Shown here: positions 55,939 through 64,000 of the stretch, piece by piece
How positions within the stretch are numbered: the first letter of the stretch is position 1
Layout: each line of letters starts with the position of its first letter
Assembly (NCBI GenBank): GCA_030142905.1
Contig: JASJOG010000122.1
Coordinates: 434,001-498,000 of the forward strand
Source of the DNA: Heliopora coerulea
Taxonomy: Eukaryota; Cnidaria; Anthozoa; Scleralcyonacea; Helioporidae
Direction of reading: 5' to 3'
DNA: 64,000 nt
The notes under the pieces: model-generated
The model's input: only the letters and a program-made list of their open reading frames with translations
Database searches by the model: none
What the model was told of the DNA's origin: nothing
Program-made: the position numbers and the translations under genes

Positions 55939-56442
55939 ATGAGTGAACAAGGCAAAACGAGTAAACTAACTGATAATGCTTCTGCTAAAGTAACAGCAGT
56001 TGAAAAAACAATTAAAGCAAAAGACCCAAGAAAAGCAGTATTGGGAAAAAGATTGGCGAAAATTTCAAGAGAAGCAAAAGAAAGAAAAGCAAGACAACAA
56101 AGCAAAGTAGAAAATGCTAGAGTAGAAAATGAAGAAATAAATAATTACATTGATTTTGGACCTTCCGCTTTGCGGTATTTTATTGGAGGTGTAGGGGTTG
56201 TTGCTGCACTGGGTGGATTATACTTTGCATATAAAAAAGACAAAAGGGAAAGCGAACAAAGCGAGCAAACGGCGAAGCCGGGCATGCTTGAGCAAAGTGA
56301 TCAACTGAAGGTCTCAGGGCAGCAACAAAGAAAAGAAAAAGAAATAGTAAGAAAGAATGAGAACAAAATTAATAAAAGTGTGCAATTGCAGGGTGGTCCA
56401 TCAAGGTGTTCTATTGAAAACCTGAAAGGAAGCAAAGTTTGA
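55939..56442 (+). CDS. Polinton single-pass membrane protein, 167 aa
   Basis: Residues 1-68 are charged and helical (KISREAKERKARQQSKVENA). Residues ~75-97 (ALRYFIGGVGVVAALGGLYF) form one membrane span, followed by a hydrophilic tail rich in S, E, Q and K that includes a GC-rich inserted stretch (ESEQSEQTAKPGMLEQSDQL) unlike the AT-rich codons around it. The ATG has the TAAATG context; a 120-base spacer with two perfect palindromes separates it from the fibre gene. Intact; function unknown, probably virion membrane or scaffold. Confidence 0.65.
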   Translation: MSEQGKTSKLTDNASAKVTAVEKTIKAKDPRKAVLGKRLAKISREAKERKARQQSKVENARVENEEINNYIDFGPSALRYFIGGVGVVAALGGLYFAYKKDKRESEQSEQTAKPGMLEQSDQLKVSGQQQRKEKEIVRKNENKINKSVQLQGGPSRCSIENLKGSKV

Positions 56443-56472
56443 AATAAAAAATTTTTTTATGTATGTAAATAA

Positions 56473-56706
56473 ATGAGTGAAATGAATAGAAAAGAAGCTA
56501 TGAATGAATTTTATGATTCTACACTAATTATGTTGGGTGCTGTGGGAACTGGAATGATAACAAGAAGAGTATTTATTAATGGTTTGTCAACTCCGGCTAG
56601 TTTAGTGCCTACTTTAAAACTTACAGCAGCTGTAGGATTATCAACACTTGGAATTAAATATGCACAAGACAAAAAGTGGATTCCTACGGATCCTTTCAAA
56701 CAATAA
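56473..56706 (+). CDS. Polinton small membrane protein, 77 aa
   Basis: Two hydrophobic segments: residues 16-33 (STLIMLGAVGTGMITRRV) and 41-60 (PASLVPTLKLTAAVGLSTLG), separated by a short loop, with a polar C-terminus (YAQDKKWIPTDPFKQ). The start is in TAAATG context, 30 bases after the previous gene. Intact. The two-span hairpin could be a small virion or viroporin-like membrane protein, but nothing more specific is supported. Confidence 0.6.
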   Translation: MSEMNRKEAMNEFYDSTLIMLGAVGTGMITRRVFINGLSTPASLVPTLKLTAAVGLSTLGIKYAQDKKWIPTDPFKQ

Positions 56707-56787
56707 AACAGCAAAGTGAGTGATCGAACGGAGTTCTCAGCGAAGCAAGCAAAGCGTGTGAACAAAATAAAAAAATTAAAAAAAAAA

Positions 56788-57234
56788 ATGGAAACAGTAG
56801 TTGGTGGATTATTTAATGCTGTTGCTTTTGCAGGTGCTGGATTTTTATTTAGTAAACTTAATCATGCTGGATATGAAAAAGAGATAAAAAGACATAATAA
56901 AGTAATGGAAAAATTAGCAAAAGATAAAGAAAAATGGTATGAAGAGCAAGTGAAAAGAAACGAAGAAATTGAAAAATTAAGACAACAATTATCAGATGCA
57001 AATGCAGATATAAATCAAACAAACACAGCATTAAAAACTCTTGCAGAAATTAATACTTTAGCGGCCAAAAGCCGTCGTGTGAAAAGTTTGGAGCAAGAAT
57101 ACAATGAAGCTGTTGGAAATGAGCCAAAATTGGAAGATTATTATAAACCATCAGATCAAATGAAAGAATATCAAAATGTTGCTTTTTTTCTGGTTGGGAT
57201 TTCAGGAGGCTTCATAGTTTACAAATTTATATAA
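56788..57234 (+). CDS. Polinton coiled-coil membrane protein, ~148 aa
   Basis: I use the ATG at 56788 (METVVGGLFNAVAFAGAGFL). The frame is open 24 codons further upstream, without ATG (GTG at 56716), through a GC-rich palindromic patch. A hydrophobic N-terminal segment is followed by a long coiled coil (KRHNKVMEKLAKDKEKWYEE, VKRNEEIEKLRQQLSDANAD), and a C-terminal membrane span VAFFLVGISGGFIVYKFI. Two membrane ends joined by a coiled coil suggest a protein bridging membrane and capsid. If the upstream ATG was lost, the original protein would have had a basic N-terminus. Function unknown. Confidence 0.6.
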   Translation: METVVGGLFNAVAFAGAGFLFSKLNHAGYEKEIKRHNKVMEKLAKDKEKWYEEQVKRNEEIEKLRQQLSDANADINQTNTALKTLAEINTLAAKSRRVKSLEQEYNEAVGNEPKLEDYYKPSDQMKEYQNVAFFLVGISGGFIVYKFI

Positions 57235-57251
57235 CGGTATAAATAAAATAA

Positions 57252-57527
57252 ATGAACATTTTTGAATTTATTTTAGATTACTTTAAAAACGGAAAAATTG
57301 ATAAAAAATATAATAATTGGTTAAAAGATGAAAATGTTTATAATTTATTTAAAATTGCCATTAAATATTATAATTTTCTTTTTGATTATTTAAATTTAAA
57401 TGGTTTTAATTGTAATTTTATGGAAAACTTTAAAAATTTAATAAATTTGGAGATTAAATTATACAAGATTTACAAGATTCAGAAAAGAAAAATACCAACT
57501 TTTAACTTATTTATTTTTGTTTGTTAA
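57252..57527 (+). CDS. Polinton small hypothetical protein, 91 aa
   Basis: MNIFEFILDYFKNGKIDKKY, rich in N, K, Y, F, I, with low-complexity AT-driven composition; helical with no clear motif. It has the TAAATG start context 18 bases after the previous stop, which supports it as a real gene. I do not recognise it. Confidence 0.45.
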   Translation: MNIFEFILDYFKNGKIDKKYNNWLKDENVYNLFKIAIKYYNFLFDYLNLNGFNCNFMENFKNLINLEIKLYKIYKIQKRKIPTFNLFIFVC

Positions 57528-57570
57528 GAAAAAAAATTTGTTCTTAAATAAAAAATAATATATATTAAAA

Positions 57571-57910
57571 ATGAACAATCAAAGTCATTATACTATTAAG
57601 CAATTGAGAGATATTGCAAAAGAAAAAAATAAAATATTATAAAACTTACAAAAAAAATGAGCTTGAAAAAGTACTGGGTTTGGAAATTAGTAAACCTAAT
57701 GAAACGTTTGAAAAATATTGCAGAGAAAAAATGAAAAAACCAACACCAATAATTATTATAAACAAAGAAACAGGTGAAATTTTCAATTTTAAAAGTCTTT
57801 ATTCTGCCGCAAAAAATTTTAACCTAAATGCAGAAAGCATCAAGTACAGAATTAAAGCATAAAAAGATTTGAAAATTAATGATCAAACATTTTTGGTTTT
57901 TGCTGAATAA
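57571..57910 (+). pseudogene. SAP-like plus NUMOD1-like DNA-binding protein, frameshifted
   Basis: The first frame reads MNNQSHYTIKQLRDIAKEKN and ends after 22 codons. It goes on in the frame 57614-57862: KKIKYYKTYKKNELEKVLGL completes a SAP/Rho-N-type fold (LRdiAKe.gI..y.k.kKxELe..L), then PTPIIIINKETGEIFNFKSL and YSAAKNFNLNAESIKYRIKA, a NUMOD1-like helix-turn-helix (nke.Ge...F.Sl..AAk.fn.....I..ri). A TAA at 57860-57862 cuts it; the frame runs on to a second TAA at 57908-57910. SAP and NUMOD modules bind DNA; in viruses such small proteins regulate transcription or accompany nucleases. Here no nuclease is attached. Confidence 0.6.
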
Positions 57911-57952
57911 GCATTTTGCTCTTAAAGAAAAATTTGTATATAATAAAAAACA

Positions 57953-58246
57953 ATGAATCAAGTAGTCCCAGAAAAAGTTGTTGAAATATTTTTAGATTAT
58001 GAAGATTATGATAAAGACCATTTATATTATATTCTTACTAATGAAATTTCTAAACTTTCAGGTGAAGGAGAATTATTACCACATCATGAATTTACAATAA
58101 ATTATGATGAAAAATTTTGTATTTTTAGTGATTTTGATATTGATTATGAAGCTGAAGAAAAAATTTATGCAAATTATAAAATTATTTTGAAGCCAAGACC
58201 AAAAAGATTAAATTTATTCATTAATATTTTTATATTTAATTATTGA
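57953..58246 (+). CDS. Polinton acidic hypothetical protein, 97 aa
   Basis: MNQVVPEKVVEIFLDYEDYD, then KDHLYYILTNEISKLSGEGE and KFCIFSDFDIDYEAEEKIYA. Very acidic in the first 75 residues with alternating strand/helix character, and a short basic-hydrophobic tail (PRPKRLNLFINIFIFNY). No recognised family. The start is AAAACAATG rather than TAAATG. It may be a partial protein, because the tail is unlike the body. Confidence 0.45.
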   Translation: MNQVVPEKVVEIFLDYEDYDKDHLYYILTNEISKLSGEGELLPHHEFTINYDEKFCIFSDFDIDYEAEEKIYANYKIILKPRPKRLNLFINIFIFNY

Positions 58247-58871
58247 AGACCTTTGGTGTGTGGTTAAGAATAAAAATCAGATGATTTTTATTCTTTTTTT
58301 TTTTGCAACATATTGCATTTAAAGAAAAAATAAACATATAAATAAAGAATGAATACAACAAAAAATTTATTGGACACAGATGTCCCTAATATTAATACAA
58401 CTTTATTAAAACCAAAAAATGTTTTTAAAAGAGGAAATTTACTTGATACACCAAATCCTGGTTATGATTTTAAAAATATATTACAACCAACAAAATATGT
58501 TTCAAAAATTAAAAGTTTGATTGAAAGGTCTAAAGAAAAAGCAAATAATTTATTTAACAAGTCTAAAGAAGAAGTACTTAATTTATTTGATAAATATAGA
58601 AGTAATGTTAACTAAGGAACAGAAAAAATAACAAATTGGTATAATCATTTAAAAGAAAATGTTTTAAATATATTTAACAAAATACAGGAAAAATCACAAA
58701 TGTCTGATCCAAAGTTTGAGCTGGATAGAGAAGCTGTGAATGTTACAAAACGTTATGAACTAGATTTGGAAAAATATGGAATGACTTTATATGATCCTTT
58801 GAGTGTGTTGGAAAAAATAAAACCATTGGTGATTAAAAACTTTAAAAAATATCCAAGCACATCGAGCGATC

Positions 58872-58920
58872 GCCCAAAGGGCTCAGAGCCAGAGGCTCAA
58901 GCTCTCAGAACCGCAGGTTC
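58872..58920. repeat. cluster of three mini-palindromes in PolB
   Basis: GCCC-AAA-GGGC (58872-58882), GAGCC-AGA-GGCTC (58886-58898) and GAACC-GCA-GGTTC (58908-58920) in a GC-rich in-frame block between conserved parts of the polymerase N-terminal domain. Confidence 0.85.
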
Positions 58921-59212
58921 AAAACAACAATTAACCTTTGTTTGCTTAATGAAAAAAACAAATCCTGCAACTGGAGAAGAAACTGTGGATAAAGCACATT
59001 TTCATAGCTATTATGAAGAAATTTTTACTGGAAGCAATTTTGATGAAATATATGAAAAAATGGTTAAAAATATTATTCTAAGTTTTGAAGAATATTTAAA
59101 AAATTCAAGTTTATGGAAATTTTATAAAAGTTTAAAAGTAATTCTTAATATTGATAACATTCAACGATTACTTGCATCATCTTTTATTTCAACCCCAAAA
59201 TTTTTAAAAAAC

Positions 59213-59317
59213 AAAAATTTAATTATTAATCCACAAATTAATCCAATTTATTAATCCAAAATTATTAATTAAAATTATTAATCCAAAATTAATTAATCCA
59301 AAATTATTAATCCACAA
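59213..59317. repeat. expanded AATTATTAATCCAAA repeat in PolB
   Basis: About five imperfect copies of ATTAATCCAAAATT interrupt the polymerase between a LIINPQ segment and the CLLWCVVINELL segment, and bring several stops into all useful frames. Confidence 0.85.
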
Positions 59318-59615
59318 TGTTTATTGTGGTGTGTGGTAATAAATGAACTTTTGAAAACCAATCCAAATTTGAGAAATCCTGGTAGAATTACAAAAATTTT
59401 AAAAAAGAAAGCTGAGGGTTTTAATATTAAAGGAATTAATTTCCCATGTGGATTTTCAGATATTGATAAATTTGAAAAAAATAATATTTCAATTAATGTC
59501 TTTGGATATAATGAAGAAGGAAGGTTTGGAAATAGAAAACATGAAATTTTTCCTTTGAGGGTAAATCAGAACAAATTATCGAACAAAGTTCTCAGCGGAG
59601 CAACAAACTTGTGGA

Positions 59616-59690
59616 CACTCATGTGGATACACATGTGAACACACATGTGAACACACATGTGAACACACATGTGAACACACATGTGAACAT
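59616..59690. repeat. 12 bp VNTR (ACACATGTGAAC) in PolB
   Basis: Six tandem units with the palindromic core CACATGTG, encoding repeated NTHV. The upstream frame (ending WTLMWIHM) and the downstream frame (NILLISDENGDKHY) meet here out of phase. Confidence 0.92.
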
Positions 59691-60290
59691 ATTGTTAATA
59701 AGCGATGAAAACGGGGATAAACATTATTGTTTAATTCAAAATATGAGCAGATTATTTTCAAGTCAAGTAAATAAACATAAAGGAAAATTACATATATGTA
59801 ATTATTTACAAAATTTCAATAATGAAAAAACTCTTAAAAATCATTTGGAATATTGTTCAAAATATAAGTGTGGAAAAACTGTTTATCCAAATAAAGGAGA
59901 AAAATTAAAGTTTAAAAATTATGAAAAAATGCACAATGTTCCATTTGTAATTTATGCAGATTTTGAATGCAATTTAAAATATGAGGATAAAAATATTGGT
60001 GATAATACAAAACAATTTCAAAAACATGAACCGTCTGGATATTGCTATTTGATAAAATGTTTTGATGATAATTTATTTAAACCAAAATTAGTAAAATATA
60101 CAAAAAAATCTAGTGACAGTGGAACCAGTACAAGCACTGTGTCTGCAAAATTTGTAGAAAGTTTAGAAAATAATATTAAAAAGATACATGAACAGTTTAA
60201 ATTTCCAAAAAAGATTATATTTAGAGAAAAGGATAAAAAAGATTTTGAAACAGCTAAGAAATGTTATGCATGTAGTAAAGAATTTGAACC

Positions 60291-60350
60291 GCTGCAAAGC
60301 AGCGCCACAAGTGGTCCTGGTGGGCAGCAAGCTGTTGATCACCCTTCGGG
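60291..60350. repeat. GC-rich block with two mini-palindromes in PolB
   Basis: GCTGC-AAA-GCAGC (60291-60303) and CCC-TTC-GGG (60342-60350), inside an in-frame stretch that separates the two halves of the polymerase Cys/His cluster. Confidence 0.8.
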
Positions 60351-62580
60351 CTCCACTTCTACCAAAGTTGCTGATCATTGTCATTTCACTGGAAAATTTC
60401 GAGGCGCTGCTTGTATTAGTTGTAATTCAAAAATGAAAAAACCTAAATTTATTCCAGTTATGTTTCATAATTTACAAAATTATGATAGTCATTTGTTTAT
60501 TAAAAATCTTGGAGTTTCAGAAGGTGAAATTAATTGTATCCCCAACACTGAGGAGAAATATATTTCATTTACAAAAGAGATTATTGTTGATAAATTTGAA
60601 TCTAAAAAAATAATTACAGAAAAACCATTTAAAAGTCGATGTAAAGAAAACATTATTGAATATGAAAAAACTGATGAAAATGTAAGTGAAAAGTATAAAA
60701 TCAAAGAAATAATTAATGTTAAAAAACAAATTAGGTTTATTGACAGATTTAATTTTATGCAAAGTGGTTTAGGAAACCTGGTTAAAAATTTAGATAAAAA
60801 TGAGCTAAATATTATTAAAAAATTTTACAGTGAAGCTGAAGAAAGAGAATTATCAACTAGAAAAGGTGTGTTTCCATATGATTGGTTTGATAATATTCAA
60901 AAATTAAATGAAGAAAAATTACCTGATATTGAAGAATTTTATTCAAAATTAAATGATGAAAATATAAGCAAAGCAGATTATGAACATGCGCAAAATGTTT
61001 GGAAAAAATTTAATATTAAAGATATGCAATCATATCACGACTTATATTTGAAAACAGATGTGATACTTTTGGCGATGTTTTTGAAAATTTTAGAAAAGTT
61101 TGTAAAAAAAATTATGAGGTAGATCCCGCTTGGTATTATACTTCACCTGGATTGGCGTGGGATGCAATGTTGAAAATGACTAAAGTTGAATTGGAATTAT
61201 TATCTGACCCACAAATGTACCTTATGATTGAAAATGGAATTAGAGGAGGAATTTCAACAATTACAAAGCGATATGCAAAAGCTAATAATCCTTATATGGG
61301 CTCAAAGTATAATCCTGAAGAATATAATGTATATCTTGCTTATTTAGACGCAAATAATTTTTACGGATGGGCTATGAGTAAAAAACTTCCTGTGAGAGAT
61401 TTTAAATGGATGAATGAAAGAGAATTACAAAATTGGGAAAAATTTCCTTGTATATTAGAAGTTGACTTGGAATACCCTGAAGAGCTGCATGATTTACATA
61501 ATGAATACCCATTAGCGCCAGAAAGATTAAAAGTTGACACCTGCGGAGCTGGAAGTGTTGAAAAATTAATCCCAAATTTAAATAATAAAGAAAAATATGT
61601 TTTACATAGTGAAAAATTAAAATTATATGAAAAATTAGGATTAAAAATTAGTGGAATTTATAAAGGTATTAAATTTTATGAAGAAGATTTTATGAAAAAA
61701 TATATTGATTTAAACACAAAACTGAGAACAGATGCAAAAAATGAATTTGAAAAAGACTTTTTCAAACTTATGAATAATTCTGTATTTGGGAGAACTATGG
61801 AGAATGTTAGAGACAGAGTTAATATACAATTAGTTAACAGAGAAGAAAAAGCGTTAAAATTATTTTCAAAAACCAATTTTGGCAAAAGAACAATATTTTC
61901 TGAAAATTTAATTGCTGTGCATATGCATAAGAAAAAAGTGAAGCTTGATAAACCTATATATCTAGGAATGAGCATATTGGATCTGAGTAAGACTTTAATG
62001 TATGATTTTCATTATAATTATATTAAACCAAAATATGGTGAAAATTCACGGTTGTTATTTACAGATACTGACAGTTTAATGTATGAAATTTACACTGAAG
62101 ATTCTTATAAAGATATATCCCCAGATGTTGAAAATATGTTTGACACAAGTAATTACCCAAAAGACCATGAAAGTGGAATTAAAACCGGTTTAAACAAAAA
62201 AGTAATTGGAATGATAAAAGATGAATGCGGGGGAAAACAAATAGAAGAATTTGTAGGGCTTAGAGCAAAATTATATTCTTATAAAATTGATTAAAAAGAA
62301 TCAAAAAGATGTAAAGGTGTTAAAAAAAGTGTTATTGAAAAAAATATAACATTTCAAAATTATAAAGATTGCTTATTTAGTGAAGAAGAACAAATTAAAA
62401 ATGAATTTAATAAGGCATCGAAATCATGAATTGTATACTGAAAGTGTAGAAAAAATTGCATTGTCAGCAAAAGATGATAAAAGAATAATACTTGAAAATA
62501 AAATAGATACATTGGCATATGGTCATTATATGTCGGGAATGATTGACACTTATGAAAATATATTTGGATTTAAACCATAA

Positions 62581-62652
62581 GTTGGACTGACGATGAAGTT
62601 GCTAAAGTTGTTTTTAAAAATATTTATGGTCAGTGAAGTTATTTTCTAATTA
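62581..62652 (+). pseudogene. short residue of the polymerase end or next ORF
   Basis: After the stop at 62578-62580, the other frame reads ISWTDDEVAKVVFKNIYGQ to a TGA at about 62635. SWTDDEV is familiar from cnidarian transposon proteins, but the piece is too short to assign. It directly precedes the right TIR. Confidence 0.3.
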
Positions 62653-63182
62653 TGAGGGATTTCCCCACATCCCATACATTCCAGATATCCCTAACAACCG
62701 GCGAATCCGAAAATAGTTTTTTTGTTTACATCGAGTTAGGCTGGTTGTTAGGGAGATTTGTAATGTTTGGAATGTTTGGAATGTTTGGAATGTGAAAAAT
62801 GTTCTTCTGGTGATTTTCCTTCGACACTGAAAAATTTTGACCCATTTTTAAAATGTGCTTAAATTCCCGGTCACGTTATCAAATTCCTGGGAGCGGCTGG
62901 AAATGCCGTCATTAGGAAAAAGGTGTTTCCCCAAACCTGATGTTGAGGGATTTCCCCACATGCCATACATTCCAGATATCCCTAACAACTGGCGAATCCG
63001 AAAATAGTTTTTTTGTTTACATCGAGTTAGGCTGGTTGTTAGGGAGATTGAGCATGTTTGGAATGTTTGGAATTTATCAGCCTGCTGTGTTGGGGGATTC
63101 CCCTGCGACACTTTGAAAAATTTTGGGTAATTTTGAAAAAGTTGCTGGAAAAGTAGCTGGTCCCCGCACTTTACAGACTACT
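62653..63182 (-). repeat. Polinton right terminal inverted repeat
   Basis: Inverse partner of 45429-45941, with the same internal duplication. It differs by scattered substitutions, a short TTTGGAATG triplication near 62766-62795, and lack of the GC palindrome found in the left TIR. Confidence 0.93.
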
Positions 63183-63188
63183 TACACT
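63183..63188. repeat. Polinton target-site duplication, right
   Basis: TACACT, identical to 45423-45428. Confidence 0.9.
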
Positions 63189-63464
63189 TGAGTGTATCAT
63201 AGCTCATCAGTTCTCAAGACAGGTTCGTCGTTACTCAACGTTTTATGCACAGGCACATGCAATATTCTCATTTGCATAAGCGCATATGATTTTTAACACA
63301 CCAGCACATGTCGGGAGCAATTAAAATTACAAAAACAAATTTTAGGAACTTTAAAGTTATTCGCGGCACTTATATTGTAATTCCTATAGAAGTTTCAGCA
63401 ATCGAAAATAATGCTAAGAACACAAACCCAATTAGCGCAAAAAACATCATAAGGTACATGTAAA
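63189..63464. other. host flank right of the Polinton
   Basis: Unique AT-rich sequence, no gene or repeat recognised. Confidence 0.5.
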
Positions 63465-63752
63465 GGTAAAGTTACTTTATTAATATCGGATAACCCTATC
63501 AGCTTCATACGCTGTTCTTCCTAGAGGTCCAATAAGGGCCACTCCTCATGGGTCCCGTGTAACTACAGGTGGAAACCGGAGTACCCGGAGGAAACTTGTG
63601 ATGCTTGGTAGAGACAAACTGGACAACACTGGGCATCACTCTTCTCGCATGTGACCAAAGTAATTTAAATCAGATTCCCGTACGGATGAGGAATCGAACC
63701 CTAGTCACAGTGGTGAGGGACACATGCACAACCACTGTGCCACCAGCACCCC
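63465..63752 (-). mobile_element. tRNA-derived SINE
   Basis: On the minus strand from 63750: GGTGCTGGTGGCACAGTGGT contains a polymerase III A box (TGGCACAGTGG) and, 45 bases on, GGTTCGATTCC (63691-63701) is a B box. After the tRNA-like head comes a body with GTTTCCTCCGGGTACTCCGG (complement of 63574-63595), a block common in marine invertebrate SINEs, and an AT-rich tail near 63465. Host RNA polymerase III would transcribe it; it depends on LINE enzymes to move. Confidence 0.8.
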
Positions 63753-64000
63753 ACAGCGGACTCTGGTCGTCAATTCTCGCATTACCGTTTGCCTCTCACA
63801 ACATCAACAATGTAGTCAAATGTGTCCTGGTAACAAAGTGGTTAGGATTTAAAAACAAGATAAATTACTCTGGTTGAAAAACCAATGTTTTACATTAGAA
63901 ATTAATCTCAACATTCAGTTTTTTACTTCAACCTTCATCGGGAATAACATTGGCAAGGTAATTTTAGTAATACTGGTGTATCTTTGATCTCGAATGTTTA
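63753..64000. other. no feature seen
   Basis: AT-rich sequence to the end of the window. Confidence 0.5.

Larger units (their letters stand above)
58349..62580 (+). pseudogene. PolB: protein-primed family B DNA polymerase, at least six lesions
   Basis: Replicates the element from its protein-bound ends. N-terminal extension from 58349 (NTTKNLLDTDVPNINTTL), helical; TAA at 58613-58615; terminal-protein-like domain 58700-59254; a repeat-expanded region with stops (59213-59317); 59318-59610; a 12 bp VNTR with frame change near 59611-59690. Exonuclease: ExoI VIYADFECN (59950), ExoII FHNLQNYDSHLF (60460), ExoIII YHDLYLKTDVIL (61030). A Cys/His cluster (CYACSKEF; HCHFTGKFRGAACISC) lies at 60260-60420. 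One-base frameshift near 61074. Polymerase: motif A AYLDANNFYGWAMS (61338), motif B KLMNNSVFGRTMEN (61762), motif C FTDTDSLMYEI (62059). Then TAA at 62292-62294 and a frameshift near 62400. All catalytic motifs are intact in sequence but no continuous frame links them. Confidence 0.92.
45429..63182. mobile_element. full-length Polinton/Maverick, 17,754 bp
   Basis: The ends are inverted repeats beginning AGTAGTCTGTAAAGTGCGGG (left) and ending with its complement (right), flanked by the same TACACT. Gene content is diagnostic: DDE integrase with chromodomain, protein-primed family B polymerase, FtsK/HerA-like ATPase, capsid-type proteins. Order: small plus-strand gene; minus block (175-aa ORF, ATPase, capsid, membrane protein, integrase); plus block (membrane structural protein, penton, fibre, small genes, SAP/NUMOD, polymerase). 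Eight genes carry stops or frameshifts, so it cannot move by itself, although the ends look intact. Confidence 0.95.

Noticed and set aside
45429..63182. Alternative genetic code with TGA as tryptophan in the Polinton
   Set aside because: TGG is used for most tryptophans, TGA is the natural terminator of at least two genes (46410-46412 and 46976-46978), one TGA sits at a glycine position, and TAA/TAG stops also interrupt genes. Ordinary decay explains it better.

Overview
The window is AT-rich animal DNA, most likely from a cnidarian (an inference from its contents, not proven). It is almost entirely repeats and mobile elements. The only recognisable host coding sequence is the last exon of a flavin amine oxidase gene (minus strand, 19590-19939).

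Layout. 1-8.7 kb is a satellite array with a ~380 bp monomer. 12.0-14.35 kb is a broken 5' piece of a Ty3/gypsy retrotransposon. From 15.9 to 45.3 kb lies a graveyard of Penelope-like elements (PLEs): at least ten copies or fragments, recognised by YRDD- or AMGSP-type reverse transcriptase motifs and by GIY-YIG endonuclease ends. Several are arranged as head-to-head inverted pairs. Between them sit two LINE remnants (20.9-22.4 kb minus, 34.4-36.85 kb plus), a Tc1/mariner scrap, two small MITE or foldback elements, a TIR element with a 148-codon ORF, many AT-rich microsatellites, and retrozyme-like repeats carrying hammerhead ribozymes (28.8-29.1, 37.15 and 42.1-42.4 kb).

45429-63182 is a full-length Polinton/Maverick of 17,754 bp: ~0.5 kb terminal inverted repeats beginning AGTAGTCTG and a 6 bp target duplication TACACT on both sides. 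It carries a chromodomain integrase, protein-primed family B DNA polymerase, FtsK/HerA-type packaging ATPase, probable double jelly-roll major capsid protein, probable penton, a phage-fibre-like protein with a lectin-like C-terminus, and small membrane and coiled-coil proteins. No adenain-type protease was found. The polymerase, ATPase, capsid, integrase, fibre, the two long conserved structural ORFs and the SAP/NUMOD gene each carry stops or frameshifts, so the copy looks recently dead. The remaining small genes and the penton are open.

The most unusual signal is inside the Polinton: about twenty short GC-rich perfect palindromes, nearly all with exactly a three-base spacer (CAGC-TTC-GCTG, GAAC-GGA-GTTC, CTGTC-GGA-GACAG and others), scattered through coding and non-coding DNA of a strongly AT-rich element. 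One interrupts the left TIR but is absent from the right TIR, which suggests these mini-hairpins are themselves inserted units. A second signal is a recurrent TAAATG start context, like the late-promoter/start signal of poxviruses, at nine of the element's genes.

How the genes fit together (inference from known Polintons): integrase and protein-primed polymerase insert and copy the element, while ATPase, capsid, penton and fibre would package it in a virion. The fibre argues that this lineage could bind cells.
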